Below, piece after piece: positions 23,831-32,145 of a stretch of 38,616 bases of DNA. The stretch comes from an uncultured Erysipelotrichaceae bacterium (GTDB taxonomy: Bacteria; Bacillota_I; Bacilli_A; Erysipelotrichales; Erysipelotrichaceae), in NCBI GenBank assembly GCA_947167125.1, contig CAMVGT010000022.1, positions 1 to 38,616 on the forward strand, written 5' to 3'. The notes beneath the pieces were generated by a model, which saw only the letters and a program-made list of their open reading frames with translations, made no database searches and was not told the DNA's origin. The position numbers and the translations under genes were made by a program. Position 1 is the first letter of the stretch. Each line of letters starts with the position of its first letter.

Positions 23831-23899
23831 TCAAATATCTCCTGCATCGATTGTATATCAGAACAATGCGCATCTGCGCAAAGCGGAAGGCGGAAGCCG

Positions 23900-25585
23900 T
23901 TACTGCGGATTTTCCTGTTCCTCCAGAACATGGTAGGCAACCTTGCCGACCAGGGTTCTGGGCAGATCATCGCGGAATTCGATTTCCTTCGGCAGTGCAT
24001 AGGCTGCGACTGACTTTTTCAGACGGTCCATGATTTCCTGTTTCTTGGCGTCTGTTTTTTCAACACCGTCTTCAAGAACGACATAGGCCTTGACCTTCTG
24101 GCCGCGTCTTGTGTCTTTGATTCCAAGAACACAGGAAAGCAGCACGCCGTCGACTCTGTCGATTTCATTTTCCAGGATTTCCGGATAGACGTTATAGCCG
24201 TTGGTAATGATCATTCTCTTCATTCTGCGGGCAAAATAGACATATCCGTCTTCATCCATATAACCGGAGTCACCGGTATACAGCCATGTATCGCCATCGC
24301 TTCTCTTACGGAGCGTTTTGGCTGTTTCCTCTTCGTTATGCAGGTAGCCGAGCATGAGTGTCGGACCTTTGAGAACAATTTCGCCCTCTTCGCCGACCGG
24401 CAGACTTTCATCGGTTCCAGGTCTCACAATGTCATAAACCGTATCCGGGAAAGCAACACCGATCGAACGCTCACGGTAGTTATCCCTCGGTGTCAGACAC
24501 GAAGCGGTAACGCATTCGGTCAGACCGTATCCTTCACGGATCTGGATATTGGCATGATGTTCATGCAGGAAGTCATCGACTTTGCGCTTGAGTTCCACCG
24601 GCAGTGAATCGCCGCCGCAGAACATGCCCATTAAGAAGGAAAGATCAGCACCTTCAAGATCTTCGGCGTGCAGAAGCGCTTCGAAGATGGTCGGAACGCC
24701 GGCAATGAAGTTCGGCTTCTTTTCCTTGAGCATCTTTGCGTATGTCTTGATGTTGAAGGAAGGCATCAGAATACTCTTGACGCCATAGATCAGAATCGTA
24801 TGGATGTTGATGCCAAGACCGAAGCCATGGAACATCGGCATGCATGACAGCATGCTGAGACCGGGACGGAATTCCATCTCAATTGATTCCCTCGCCTGCA
24901 TTGCGCATGCGTTGAAGTTCAGATCGCTCAGGCAGACGCCCTTGGGCTTGCCGGTTGTGCCGCCGCTGTAGAGAATAACAGCGGTTCTGGTTTTATCGAA
25001 CTTCGCTTCCGGAAGCTTGACGGCATGATTCTGTTCCAGATATTTCTGCCAGACAATATCTCCCTTGTAAGGATATTTGAGATATTTGCGTCCTTCCTTG
25101 AGAATGTACGGCAGCTTCAGCATACCGGGCAGCTGGTCCTGCATTCGGGCACAGAGAATCGTTACCTCATGATCAACCTCCTTGAGAGACTCATGTACCT
25201 TTTCGTAGAACATGTCCGGGACAAGAATATACTTACTGCCTGAAACATTCAGGTAATATGTGATTTCCTCCTGGGCGGAAAGCGGATGGATCATATTGGC
25301 AATTGCGCCGATGCGGCTGATTGCGTAAAAAGCATCCACTGTCTGGGGCAGATTCGGCATACAGATCGTCACCGGATCCCCCTGTTTTACGCCGAGTGCT
25401 GTCAGTGCTGAAGCAGCCCGGTTTATATTGCGCAGAAACTGTGCGTATTTCGTTTCCTTGCCATAGAATTCATAGGCAGGTTCATTCGGATATTTTGAAG
25501 CGATTCTGGCAATCATCTGATACATCGTCAGTTCAGGATAGTCCAGATGTCTTCTCACTCCGTTCTTATAATCATATGTGTCCAT
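23900..25585 (-). CDS. AMP-forming acyl-CoA synthetase (long-chain type)
   Basis: A 561-residue ANL-superfamily ligase that should activate a carboxylic acid to acyl-AMP and then acyl-CoA. The phosphate-binding loop LYSGGTTGKPKGV is near residues 205-217, followed by the substrate-site motif YGLTECV, the adenylate Asp in YTGDSGYMDEDG, the RRMKRMI hinge and the C-terminal PRTLVGK with the catalytic Lys. Length is typical of FadD-like enzymes, but chain length cannot be read. It precedes the E2-like acyltransferase gene. The ribosome site is weak (GGATAG). Confidence 0.9.
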   Translation of the reverse strand: MDTYDYKNGVRRHLDYPELTMYQMIARIASKYPNEPAYEFYGKETKYAQFLRNINRAASALTALGVKQGDPVTICMPNLPQTVDAFYAISRIGAIANMIHPLSAQEEITYYLNVSGSKYILVPDMFYEKVHESLKEVDHEVTILCARMQDQLPGMLKLPYILKEGRKYLKYPYKGDIVWQKYLEQNHAVKLPEAKFDKTRTAVILYSGGTTGKPKGVCLSDLNFNACAMQARESIEMEFRPGLSMLSCMPMFHGFGLGINIHTILIYGVKSILMPSFNIKTYAKMLKEKKPNFIAGVPTIFEALLHAEDLEGADLSFLMGMFCGGDSLPVELKRKVDDFLHEHHANIQIREGYGLTECVTASCLTPRDNYRERSIGVAFPDTVYDIVRPGTDESLPVGEEGEIVLKGPTLMLGYLHNEEETAKTLRKRSDGDTWLYTGDSGYMDEDGYVYFARRMKRMIITNGYNVYPEILENEIDRVDGVLLSCVLGIKDTRRGQKVKAYVVLEDGVEKTDAKKQEIMDRLKKSVAAYALPKEIEFRDDLPRTLVGKVAYHVLEEQENPQ

Positions 25586-25631
25586 CTATCCGATTCTATC
25601 ACAGTTTGTTATGAATAAGTAATCACGATAT

Positions 25632-25664
25632 AAAAAACACACATGCAAAACGTCACATGCGTGT
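25632..25664 (-). terminator. Terminator of the DAC-like gene
   Basis: A 9-bp stem (ACACGCATG/CATGTGTGT, one G-T pair) is followed on the minus strand by TTTTTT. It separates the DAC-like gene from the acyl-CoA synthetase gene. Confidence 0.75.
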
Positions 25665-25691
25665 CTCATTCTGTCTGATCAATCCGGATGC

Positions 25692-27029
25692 TCAGATATT
25701 CAGCCTTGTGACTTTTTCACCGGCAACCGCGTCGGTGGTGCCGTCTTCGGAAATGACGATCGCCACAAAGTTCTGTCCGAGTTCTTTTCTTCTGCGTATG
25801 TAATTGAGGGATGAATTGAAACGCGCGCCTCTTGCGATGGTTCCTTTTGCGGCATCTCCGTCAAGGATTGCGCCGATGCAGACGCAGGAACATCTGGTGT
25901 CCATCAGCACTGCACCGTCAATTGAAACAAAGGACGGCAGCATATCCTTATGATGATCCAGGGAAATCGGTGAAATGCCGATGCCGACTTTCGCCTGGGT
26001 CAGACGTTCGCATTCGGACTGGATGTCATCGGTTTTTCCGATGATCAGAATCGTTCCGTATTTCTGCGAAGCAGCGTCCATAATCACATTCGCGATCCGG
26101 GAAACTTCCACCGGGGAAAGCGTCGGATCGACGGATTTCATCAGATCGCTGACATCAAGATCCGCCTTGCGGCTGACATTGATATGATAGCGGGCATTGT
26201 GATAGGAAATCTTCTGTCCGGCATCATAGGCAATCCGCCAGGAAAGATGTCCCTTGATTTTGACTTCGCATTCATTCGGGAAGGCATGCTTGTCAGAAAG
26301 GCCTCTGATTTTTCCGGTCTCATCCACAACCAGCGCCAGTGCGTCATTGGACAGTTCGAGCAGCTTGCGGATCTGTCTGTGGCTTTCCGGCGCAAAGGCA
26401 ATCGGTTCGCTGAAGGCAACCTTCAGTCCCTGCTTCAGTGTTCTTCTGTTTGTGCGGGAACCGATGCGGGGAATGATGATCCGGCTGTCGGCATATTTGC
26501 GTTCATACGTTTCTGCGGAAAGGTTCTGCAGGAAGTTGATATCCAGACGGTAAAGACCGTAGAAGAATTCCAGGATGCCGCCGGAAATGATCAGGTCATA
26601 CATATGGGAGATGCTGACGCGGCGGATGCCGTAGAAATAGATCTGCTTATAGACTTCTTCAAAGAAGGATCTTGTCACAAACTGCAGCGGCGAAATACCC
26701 CCGCCGCAGTAATCGAAGATGACAAAGATATTGTCCTGATACCATGTGTAGGAATTTTCAAAATTCTCAATCTCGGTCACATCATGAACAATATGCTCTG
26801 TGATATCGCGGTTTTTTCTCGTGATTGTCGCGATCCTGTAGCCGCTTTCCAGTCCCTCCTCCTCGCTTTTCTGCTCAAGGGAAAAGTGAATGCGGAAATC
26901 GGGAATATCCCGGGGATTGTCGTAGAGATGTTTCAGAAGGGATGTATACAGTTCTCTGATCCGCAGAAAGACATCTTCCAGTTCCGCGGATTCGTCCTGG
27001 GCAAGACTGATCCAATAATTATTTTCCAT
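25692..27029 (-). CDS. DAC (DisA_N, diadenylate cyclase-like) domain protein
   Basis: A 445-residue protein whose C-terminal third looks like a diadenylate cyclase domain: SIDGAVLMD with the DGA motif at 371-373, then ARGARFNSSLNYI with GARFN at 401-405, where classical enzymes have the RHR motif. In DAC enzymes these two motifs bind ATP to make cyclic di-AMP. The RFN variant makes the activity uncertain. The N-terminal ~330 residues have no clear motif; a DACNV/DACNH-type sensor module is possible (inference). No membrane segment is seen, unlike CdaA. The neighbour on the same strand, 71 bases upstream, is a membrane protease. A TATAAT lies at 27061-27066. Confidence 0.7.
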   Translation of the reverse strand: MENNYWISLAQDESAELEDVFLRIRELYTSLLKHLYDNPRDIPDFRIHFSLEQKSEEEGLESGYRIATITRKNRDITEHIVHDVTEIENFENSYTWYQDNIFVIFDYCGGGISPLQFVTRSFFEEVYKQIYFYGIRRVSISHMYDLIISGGILEFFYGLYRLDINFLQNLSAETYERKYADSRIIIPRIGSRTNRRTLKQGLKVAFSEPIAFAPESHRQIRKLLELSNDALALVVDETGKIRGLSDKHAFPNECEVKIKGHLSWRIAYDAGQKISYHNARYHINVSRKADLDVSDLMKSVDPTLSPVEVSRIANVIMDAASQKYGTILIIGKTDDIQSECERLTQAKVGIGISPISLDHHKDMLPSFVSIDGAVLMDTRCSCVCIGAILDGDAAKGTIARGARFNSSLNYIRRRKELGQNFVAIVISEDGTTDAVAGEKVTRLNI

Positions 27030-27060
27030 AACTCTTTCCTGCTTCTATTGTGCTGAATTC

Positions 27061-27092
27061 ATTATACATGCGATTGATCCGATATGCATGCA
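27061..27092 (-). promoter_or_regulatory. Possible promoter of the DAC-like gene
   Basis: TATAAT (27061-27066, minus strand). At the -35 position lies the palindrome TGCATGCA (27085-27092) instead of a consensus box. Confidence 0.4.
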
Positions 27093-27100
27093 GAGCAATG

Positions 27101-28162
27101 TCAATCGCTGACAAAGATATAGTCTTTCAGAAAATCCTTCGCCGTTTCAAGATCCACCATCCACGCCAGATTCTCCGTGCTCAGTGATTTTGCCGAAGCG
27201 ATGCCGATCACTTTTCCTTTGGAAGAAATCACCGGACTTCCCGAGATTCCCGCTTCCAGCGGCATTGCGATCGCTGTATATTCCAGTCCGTTTTCAAAGA
27301 CTGCTTGCGTTCCGATATATGTTCCTTTCAGCACGCTCAGCTTCTGATTGCCCGGATACCCTACCGTATAGATTGTTTCATCCTTCTTAGGTTCCGATGT
27401 ATCAAAGCTCAGCGTATTTTTCAAAGGCACATCCGCTTTCATCAGGGCGATATCCTGTTCTTCTGAAACCGCGATGGTTTCCGCATTGTATACATTTTCA
27501 CGGTAAATGATCCGGTAGCGCACCGCATGATGATCGACCACATGGGCGTTGGTGACAATATAGCCGTCATTTGTCACGGCAAAGCCGCAGCCCCGCCATC
27601 CTTCTTCGCCGATCGAGCTTTCCGCATATACACGCACAACCGCGTTTCTGACCAGTTCCCCGATTTTTTCTTCGGTCTGTATATCTGTCTGCTGCGGTGT
27701 TCCGGCAGTCATTGAAATCCGCCATATCAGCAATCCCCCGATCAGTATTGTCAGGATCATTAACAGAGCAGTATAGATCCACGATCCTTTTTTCGGATCT
27801 TCTTTTTTGACATAGATATCCTTCTGCCTGTTTTCAATCAGTGTCCTCAGCTGATCGAAGCCGATCTTCGACGCGTCGATCACTTCCGCATTTTCAATCA
27901 ACATTCCGGTTTCTTCATCAAGCAGACTGCGGTGGACAACAATCACCGGAATATTCCGCTGCGCAGCTGTTTCAAGAAAACTGCAGGAAAGTTCATCCGG
28001 CTTTTCAGTTTCACCGAAAAACAGAGCCGCGTCGCTTCGCAGCAGCAGTTTTTCATCGCGCGCAAAAACCAGAGTGAATCCCCTGCGTTTGAACTCGGCG
28101 GCATAAAGCTGTTTTTCTTCACTGTCAGGAACAGGATTGATCACAAAAATAATTTTCTGCAT
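27101..28162 (-). CDS. Membrane-anchored trypsin-like serine protease with cytosolic Rossmann-like domain
   Basis: A 353-residue protein. Residues 1-115 form an alpha/beta domain (KIIFVINP, SDAALFFGETEKPDELSCSFLE, NIPVIVVHRSL) that recalls TIR-like or nucleoside deoxyribosyltransferase-like folds; this assignment is tentative. One membrane helix spans about 128-150. Residues 165-350 are a trypsin-like (S1C) domain with His207 (TNAHVV), Asp237 (QDIALM) and Ser307 (GISGSP). Unlike HtrA/DegP there is no PDZ domain. The topology puts the first domain inside and the protease outside, so it may respond to an internal signal. It lies just upstream of the DAC-like gene. The ribosome site is weak (GATAGTGG). 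Confidence 0.8.
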   Translation of the reverse strand: MQKIIFVINPVPDSEEKQLYAAEFKRRGFTLVFARDEKLLLRSDAALFFGETEKPDELSCSFLETAAQRNIPVIVVHRSLLDEETGMLIENAEVIDASKIGFDQLRTLIENRQKDIYVKKEDPKKGSWIYTALLMILTILIGGLLIWRISMTAGTPQQTDIQTEEKIGELVRNAVVRVYAESSIGEEGWRGCGFAVTNDGYIVTNAHVVDHHAVRYRIIYRENVYNAETIAVSEEQDIALMKADVPLKNTLSFDTSEPKKDETIYTVGYPGNQKLSVLKGTYIGTQAVFENGLEYTAIAMPLEAGISGSPVISSKGKVIGIASAKSLSTENLAWMVDLETAKDFLKDYIFVSD

Positions 28163-28235
28163 GCCACTATCTTATCATATGTAGGAGAACCTGCTTTCAT
28201 GTGCTAAAATCTATGAAACCAGTGAGGTGGAGCGT

Positions 28236-29030
28236 ATGTCTGTCAAAAAGAACCGCATTGTTGTCAAAGTCGGAACATCGACATTAACCAATGAGAACGG
28301 AAATTCAAACCTGAGAAGAATCGAGCTGCTTGCCCGGATTCTTTCGGATATTCAGAATATGGGAAATGAAGTCGTGCTTGTATCAAGCGGCGCGATCGCT
28401 GTCGGAGCCAATAAAATGCATCTGCCGGGAAAGCCGACGGAAATGAGAATGAAGCAGGCGGCTGCTGCTGTCGGCCAGTGCGAGAATATGTTTCTCTATG
28501 ACAAATTCTTCGGTGAATACGGAAAGATTGTCGCCCAGATCCTTCTGAATGCGGATGATATCAAGCAGGAAGTCAAAAAGGAAAATCTGGCCAATACATT
28601 TGAAGCGCTGCTGGAACAGAACATTATCCCGATCGTCAATGAAAACGACTCGGTCAGCTATACCGAAATCGAATCCGAAGAAAAACTCTTCGGCGACAAT
28701 GACATGTTATCCGCGGTTGTCGCGATTCTCTGCCGGGCGGACAGACTCATCATTCTTTCCGACATCGACGGTTTCTATGACCGCGATCCCCGTCTATACA
28801 AGAATGCGAAACTGATTGAAACGATTGAAGACATCACACCGGAAACATACGATCTTGCCGGAGGCGCCGGATCCAGACGCGGCACCGGCGGCATGCGCAC
28901 CAAGCTGCAGGCGGCTGATCTTGCGACTGCCCAGGGCATCACGGCATATGTCATCAACGGATCCAAGCCTTCCCTTCTCTATGATCTGATGGAAGGAAAA
29001 TCCGTCGGTACATGTTTCAAGGCACATTGA
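28236..29030 (+). CDS. proB: Glutamate 5-kinase, short form
   Basis: A 264-residue amino-acid kinase that phosphorylates glutamate in the first step of proline synthesis. It begins with the family's VVKVGTSTLTNENG, then VSSGAIAVG, PIVNENDSVSY (substrate site), FGDNDMLSAVVA and GTGGMRTKLQAA near the C-terminus. The C-terminal PUA domain of long forms is absent. The start is ATG 28236, 5-6 bases after GAGGTGG; an in-frame GTG three codons upstream lies in that site. proA and proC are not in the window; a terminator follows, so proB stands alone here. Confidence 0.95.
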   Translation: MSVKKNRIVVKVGTSTLTNENGNSNLRRIELLARILSDIQNMGNEVVLVSSGAIAVGANKMHLPGKPTEMRMKQAAAAVGQCENMFLYDKFFGEYGKIVAQILLNADDIKQEVKKENLANTFEALLEQNIIPIVNENDSVSYTEIESEEKLFGDNDMLSAVVAILCRADRLIILSDIDGFYDRDPRLYKNAKLIETIEDITPETYDLAGGAGSRRGTGGMRTKLQAADLATAQGITAYVINGSKPSLLYDLMEGKSVGTCFKAH

Positions 29031-29041
29031 AAGAAACAATC

Positions 29042-29104
29042 AAAAAGACAGTACTGAGAAGGACTCAAAAATTGTCCCTGAGGTACTGTCTTTTCAGTGA
29101 TATT
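29042..29104. terminator. Bidirectional terminator after proB
   Basis: The outer 12-bp stem AAAAGACAGTAC/GTACTGTCTTTT, with an inner GGAC/GTCC stem and T- and A-runs on both sides, lies between convergent genes. Confidence 0.85.
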
Positions 29105-29116
29105 CAGAACGTGCAG

Positions 29117-29536
29117 TTATTCTGCATCCTGTGCCGCAACATCCGCAAACGGATCTTCGAGCATCTGCTCTTCCAGAGAAGGCTCTGCTTCTGCAGCCTC
29201 TTTTTTCTTTTCCGGTTCCTCAGCTGCTTCAGGTTCCGGCAGTTCGACATCGGCGTCCTGGGCGGCGACATCCGCAAACGGATCCGCAAGCATTTCTTCT
29301 TCAAGAGTTTCTTCCTCTTCAGGAATCACTTCAGGTTCCGATGTTCTTACTGCAGTTTCTTCCCCGAGCTGTTCACGCTGGAATTCTGCATATTCTTCGG
29401 TATAGCGGCTGGAAGGCATTTCGGTTTCTTCCGGCAGTTCTTCTGCTTTCAGCGCTGTAAATTCCACTTTGTTTTCTTCCATTTTCGCTTCCTCTTTCTT
29501 ACCGCGTCCAAACAGTTTTCTGATCCAATCAAACAT
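29117..29536 (-). CDS. Acidic low-complexity protein with internal duplication
   Basis: A 139-residue protein, mostly Glu, Ala and Pro. The first ~16 residues (MFDWIRKLFGRGKKEE) form a basic amphipathic helix that could bind the membrane or a partner; the rest is probably disordered. A 19-residue segment, (T/S)LEExMLxDPFADVAAQDA, occurs twice (about 78-96 and 121-139) and the second copy ends the protein. I do not recognise the family. AAAGGTG precedes the ATG. It is a single gene between proB and the phosphoesterase. Confidence 0.7.
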   Translation of the reverse strand: MFDWIRKLFGRGKKEEAKMEENKVEFTALKAEELPEETEMPSSRYTEEYAEFQREQLGEETAVRTSEPEVIPEEEETLEEEMLADPFADVAAQDADVELPEPEAAEEPEKKKEAAEAEPSLEEQMLEDPFADVAAQDAE

Positions 29537-29606
29537 ACGCGCACCTTTAAACGCAATGGCGTTCCTTTGATTCTATTGTAAAAAGTCTGCATGGAATTCT
29601 CAAGAA

Positions 29607-30098
29607 CTATTGACTGGCTAACGGATCATAAACCATTCTTTCCGCTTTGATTTCCTCTCTGGTAATATCAAGAACCATATATGTTCTGAAAAAGAAGGAG
29701 AAATCCTTCGGCCTGCGGATGGAACCCGGATTCAGCAGTCTGATTCCGTTTACCGTCTGATCGCAGGATACATGGCTGTGGCCGAAGAAGACGGCGTCGC
29801 AGCCTTCCTTCTTTGCGGCATTGATCAGTGCCGTCGGATCGGAACGGTCAAGCGGATTGAGATACCCGTTGCCATGCACGATCAGAACGCGGTGGCCTTC
29901 AAACTCTTCCACTCTCGACCATGGATACTGATGATCAAAATCGGTATTCCCTCTGACGCAGATGAAATCCTTCACTTCAGAAGCCGGGATTTCAAGATCT
30001 CCGCAATGGACAAACGCGTCCGCGTCGGGATAGGTGTTTCTCAGAAAGTCCAGGCATTTCCTGTCGCCATGGCTGTCTGATACAAGAATCACTTTCAT
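29607..30098 (-). CDS. YfcE/MJ0936-family phosphodiesterase
   Basis: A 163-residue cytosolic metallophosphoesterase. The metal motifs occur in order: SDSHGD (7-12), HCGDLE, RGNTDFD, VHGNG and FGHSH. The YfcE family hydrolyses phosphodiester model substrates with Mn2+; the true substrate is unknown. It is close to the usual length. It follows the DUF5052 lipoprotein gene by 7 bases and is the last gene of that run. Confidence 0.9.
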   Translation of the reverse strand: MKVILVSDSHGDRKCLDFLRNTYPDADAFVHCGDLEIPASEVKDFICVRGNTDFDHQYPWSRVEEFEGHRVLIVHGNGYLNPLDRSDPTALINAAKKEGCDAVFFGHSHVSCDQTVNGIRLLNPGSIRRPKDFSFFFRTYMVLDITREEIKAERMVYDPLASQ

Positions 30099-30105
30099 AT
30101 GCGCC

Positions 30106-30726
30106 TCAGTCGATCAGATCAAGATCGATAATCTGGAAGTTGGCACGGTGCAGATAGAGCGCTTTGTTATCCACCATCAGCTTTGTGAACTTCGGCAGAT
30201 CGGCAGGAATCGACCATGTGACTTTCTTTCCTGAGAAGGCATAGATCGGAACGCCTGTCTGTGACTTGATGATGACAACAACCGGCTTGCCGAATTTGTT
30301 TTTGACGGAATTGACAAGTGCGGAGATGATCGGTGCGTCGGTGATGGAATCCGATTCAGAATCGATGGTGTCGATCTGGAAATCATAATCGGGAACCAGT
30401 CCCTTTTCATAGAAGATGCAGGTATCGCCGCATGTCAGCATCTGCGATCCGTCGATATCCAGCGTGATGACAGAACTCAGTGTATTGACATAGCCGGTGG
30501 AATTTTCATCGGCGGAATAGGTTTCCTCCTGCACAACATTTCCCGATACATCAATGCGGTCGCCATGGGTAGTCAGCACCAGACGTCCGTAATTGTCAAA
30601 TGTATCGATTGTATAGGTGTTTCCGGAGATGTGTCCGTTCCAGTCATTGACCTGCTGTCTGATGGAACCGCATCCTGCGCACAGTGTCAGCAGCGGGACA
30701 AGAATCCATTTCATTGCTTTTTTCAT
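30106..30726 (-). CDS. DUF5052-like lipoprotein
   Basis: A 206-residue lipoprotein. The signal peptide MKKAMKWILVPLLTLCAGC ends in a CAGC lipobox at Cys19. The mature part (NDWNGHISGNTYTIDTFDNYGRLVLTTHG, then the end KFTKLMVDNKALYLHRANFQIIDLDLID) matches my memory of the DUF5052 family, which has no assigned function. AAAAGGAGC precedes the ATG. It lies between the MATE pump gene (14-base gap) and the YfcE gene (7-base gap) in one transcription unit. Confidence 0.75.
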   Translation of the reverse strand: MKKAMKWILVPLLTLCAGCGSIRQQVNDWNGHISGNTYTIDTFDNYGRLVLTTHGDRIDVSGNVVQEETYSADENSTGYVNTLSSVITLDIDGSQMLTCGDTCIFYEKGLVPDYDFQIDTIDSESDSITDAPIISALVNSVKNKFGKPVVVIIKSQTGVPIYAFSGKKVTWSIPADLPKFTKLMVDNKALYLHRANFQIIDLDLID

Positions 30727-30740
30727 ATTCAGCTCCTTTT

Positions 30741-32102
30741 CTAAATATGGGCAGTCTCCCCGTCCGCGGGGAATTTTCTGTAAACTGTCAGATACATGGT
30801 AACAAATGAAGCCAGGCCGCCGATGACATTGGAGACCGGCTCAGCCGCAAATACGCCATCCACGCCATATCCGATTGCCGGTAACAGCAGCGTCAAAGGC
30901 ACAACGATAATGACCTTGCGGAAAATCGAGAAGAAAACCGCCCGCTTGGAACATTTCAGAGCGGTGAATGCTGACTGTCCGGAAAACTGGAAGGTCATAA
31001 AGATAAAGCCGAAGAAATACAGCTTGAGCGCCGGTGTACCTGCTTCAATCATTTCCGATGAGCTGGTGAAGATGCTCATCAATGCGTGCGGCATTAAGAC
31101 AACCGCCAGCCATGCGATGGCTGTATAGACAAAGGAGATCGCCGTTGAAATCCTGATTCCTTCCTTGATCCGGCTGTATTGTTTTGAGCCGAAGTTGTAG
31201 GAAAGAACCGGCTGGGTTCCCTGGGAAAGCGACTGAACCGGCAGGGAAAGAATCTCACGCACGGAATTGATGACTGTCATGAGTCCGACATACAGGTCGC
31301 CGCCGTATTGGCGTAAAGCGATATTGCATACAATCTGCACCGCCGCGTTGGTTCCCTGCATGACAAATCCGGCAAGACCCAGCGGAACGATTTCCTTTAA
31401 CAGCGATACATCGGGCAGAATCTGCGATATGCGGATTTTATAAACCGATGTGTGTCCGGCAAAGAAGCTGATTGCCCACGCAGCCGAAGCCACCTGAGAA
31501 ATGACCGTCGCAAGCGCCGCTCCGGCAACTCCCATATGGAATAAATAGATGAATACCGGATCAAGAATCAGATTCATGAGGGCGCCGAGGAACACTGTCA
31601 TCATTCCGATTTTCGGATAGCCGGAAGCGTTGATGAAACCGTTGAGGCCGGTTGACATCATCGCGGCTGCTGTTCCCCATAAATAGATCCTGAGATACTG
31701 ATCCGCATAGACATAAGACGCATCGGAAGCACCGAATGCATAGAGGATCGGCTTACGGAAGATATAGCTGATCAGAAAGAGAATCAGGGAAGAAAACAGC
31801 AGATTGCCGAATACCTGTGAAAGATAGCGCTCCGCTTTTTCTTCATTCCCTTCACCGCGGGCAATCGCGAACAGCGGTGTGCCGCCGGTCGCAAACAGAT
31901 TGGTGAACGCGGCGATCAAAGTTGTCAGAGGGAAACACAATCCGATTCCCGTCAGTGCCATCGGACCGATGTCCGGCAGATGGCCGATGTAGATTCTGTC
32001 AACGACGTTATAAAGAAGATATACCAGCTGTGCCAGCATGAGCGGTACGGATTGTGCCAGTATTACCTTCCAGATTTTTCCTTTTCCGAAATCATTCTGC
32101 AT
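30741..32102 (-). CDS. MATE-family efflux transporter (first)
   Basis: A 453-residue membrane protein with about 12 helices in two similar halves, of the DinF/MepA-like MATE group (VPLMLAQLVYLLYNVVDRIYIGHL at the start, LSQGTQPVLSYNFGSKQYSRI in the second half). MATE proteins export cationic compounds using Na+ or H+; the substrate is not visible. AAGAGGC precedes the ATG. It follows the DUF4129 gene by 43 bases on the same strand and begins the MATE-DUF5052-YfcE unit. Confidence 0.92.
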   Translation of the reverse strand: MQNDFGKGKIWKVILAQSVPLMLAQLVYLLYNVVDRIYIGHLPDIGPMALTGIGLCFPLTTLIAAFTNLFATGGTPLFAIARGEGNEEKAERYLSQVFGNLLFSSLILFLISYIFRKPILYAFGASDASYVYADQYLRIYLWGTAAAMMSTGLNGFINASGYPKIGMMTVFLGALMNLILDPVFIYLFHMGVAGAALATVISQVASAAWAISFFAGHTSVYKIRISQILPDVSLLKEIVPLGLAGFVMQGTNAAVQIVCNIALRQYGGDLYVGLMTVINSVREILSLPVQSLSQGTQPVLSYNFGSKQYSRIKEGIRISTAISFVYTAIAWLAVVLMPHALMSIFTSSSEMIEAGTPALKLYFFGFIFMTFQFSGQSAFTALKCSKRAVFFSIFRKVIIVVPLTLLLPAIGYGVDGVFAAEPVSNVIGGLASFVTMYLTVYRKFPADGETAHI

Positions 32103-32145
32103 ATTTGCCTCTTTTCCCGCCTATTCTATCACCAAATAAGGATAA

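Noticed and set aside
28163-28235. A divergent promoter between the protease and proB
   Set aside because: A TAAAAT-like -10 for proB can be drawn, but no convincing -35 box is present in either direction.
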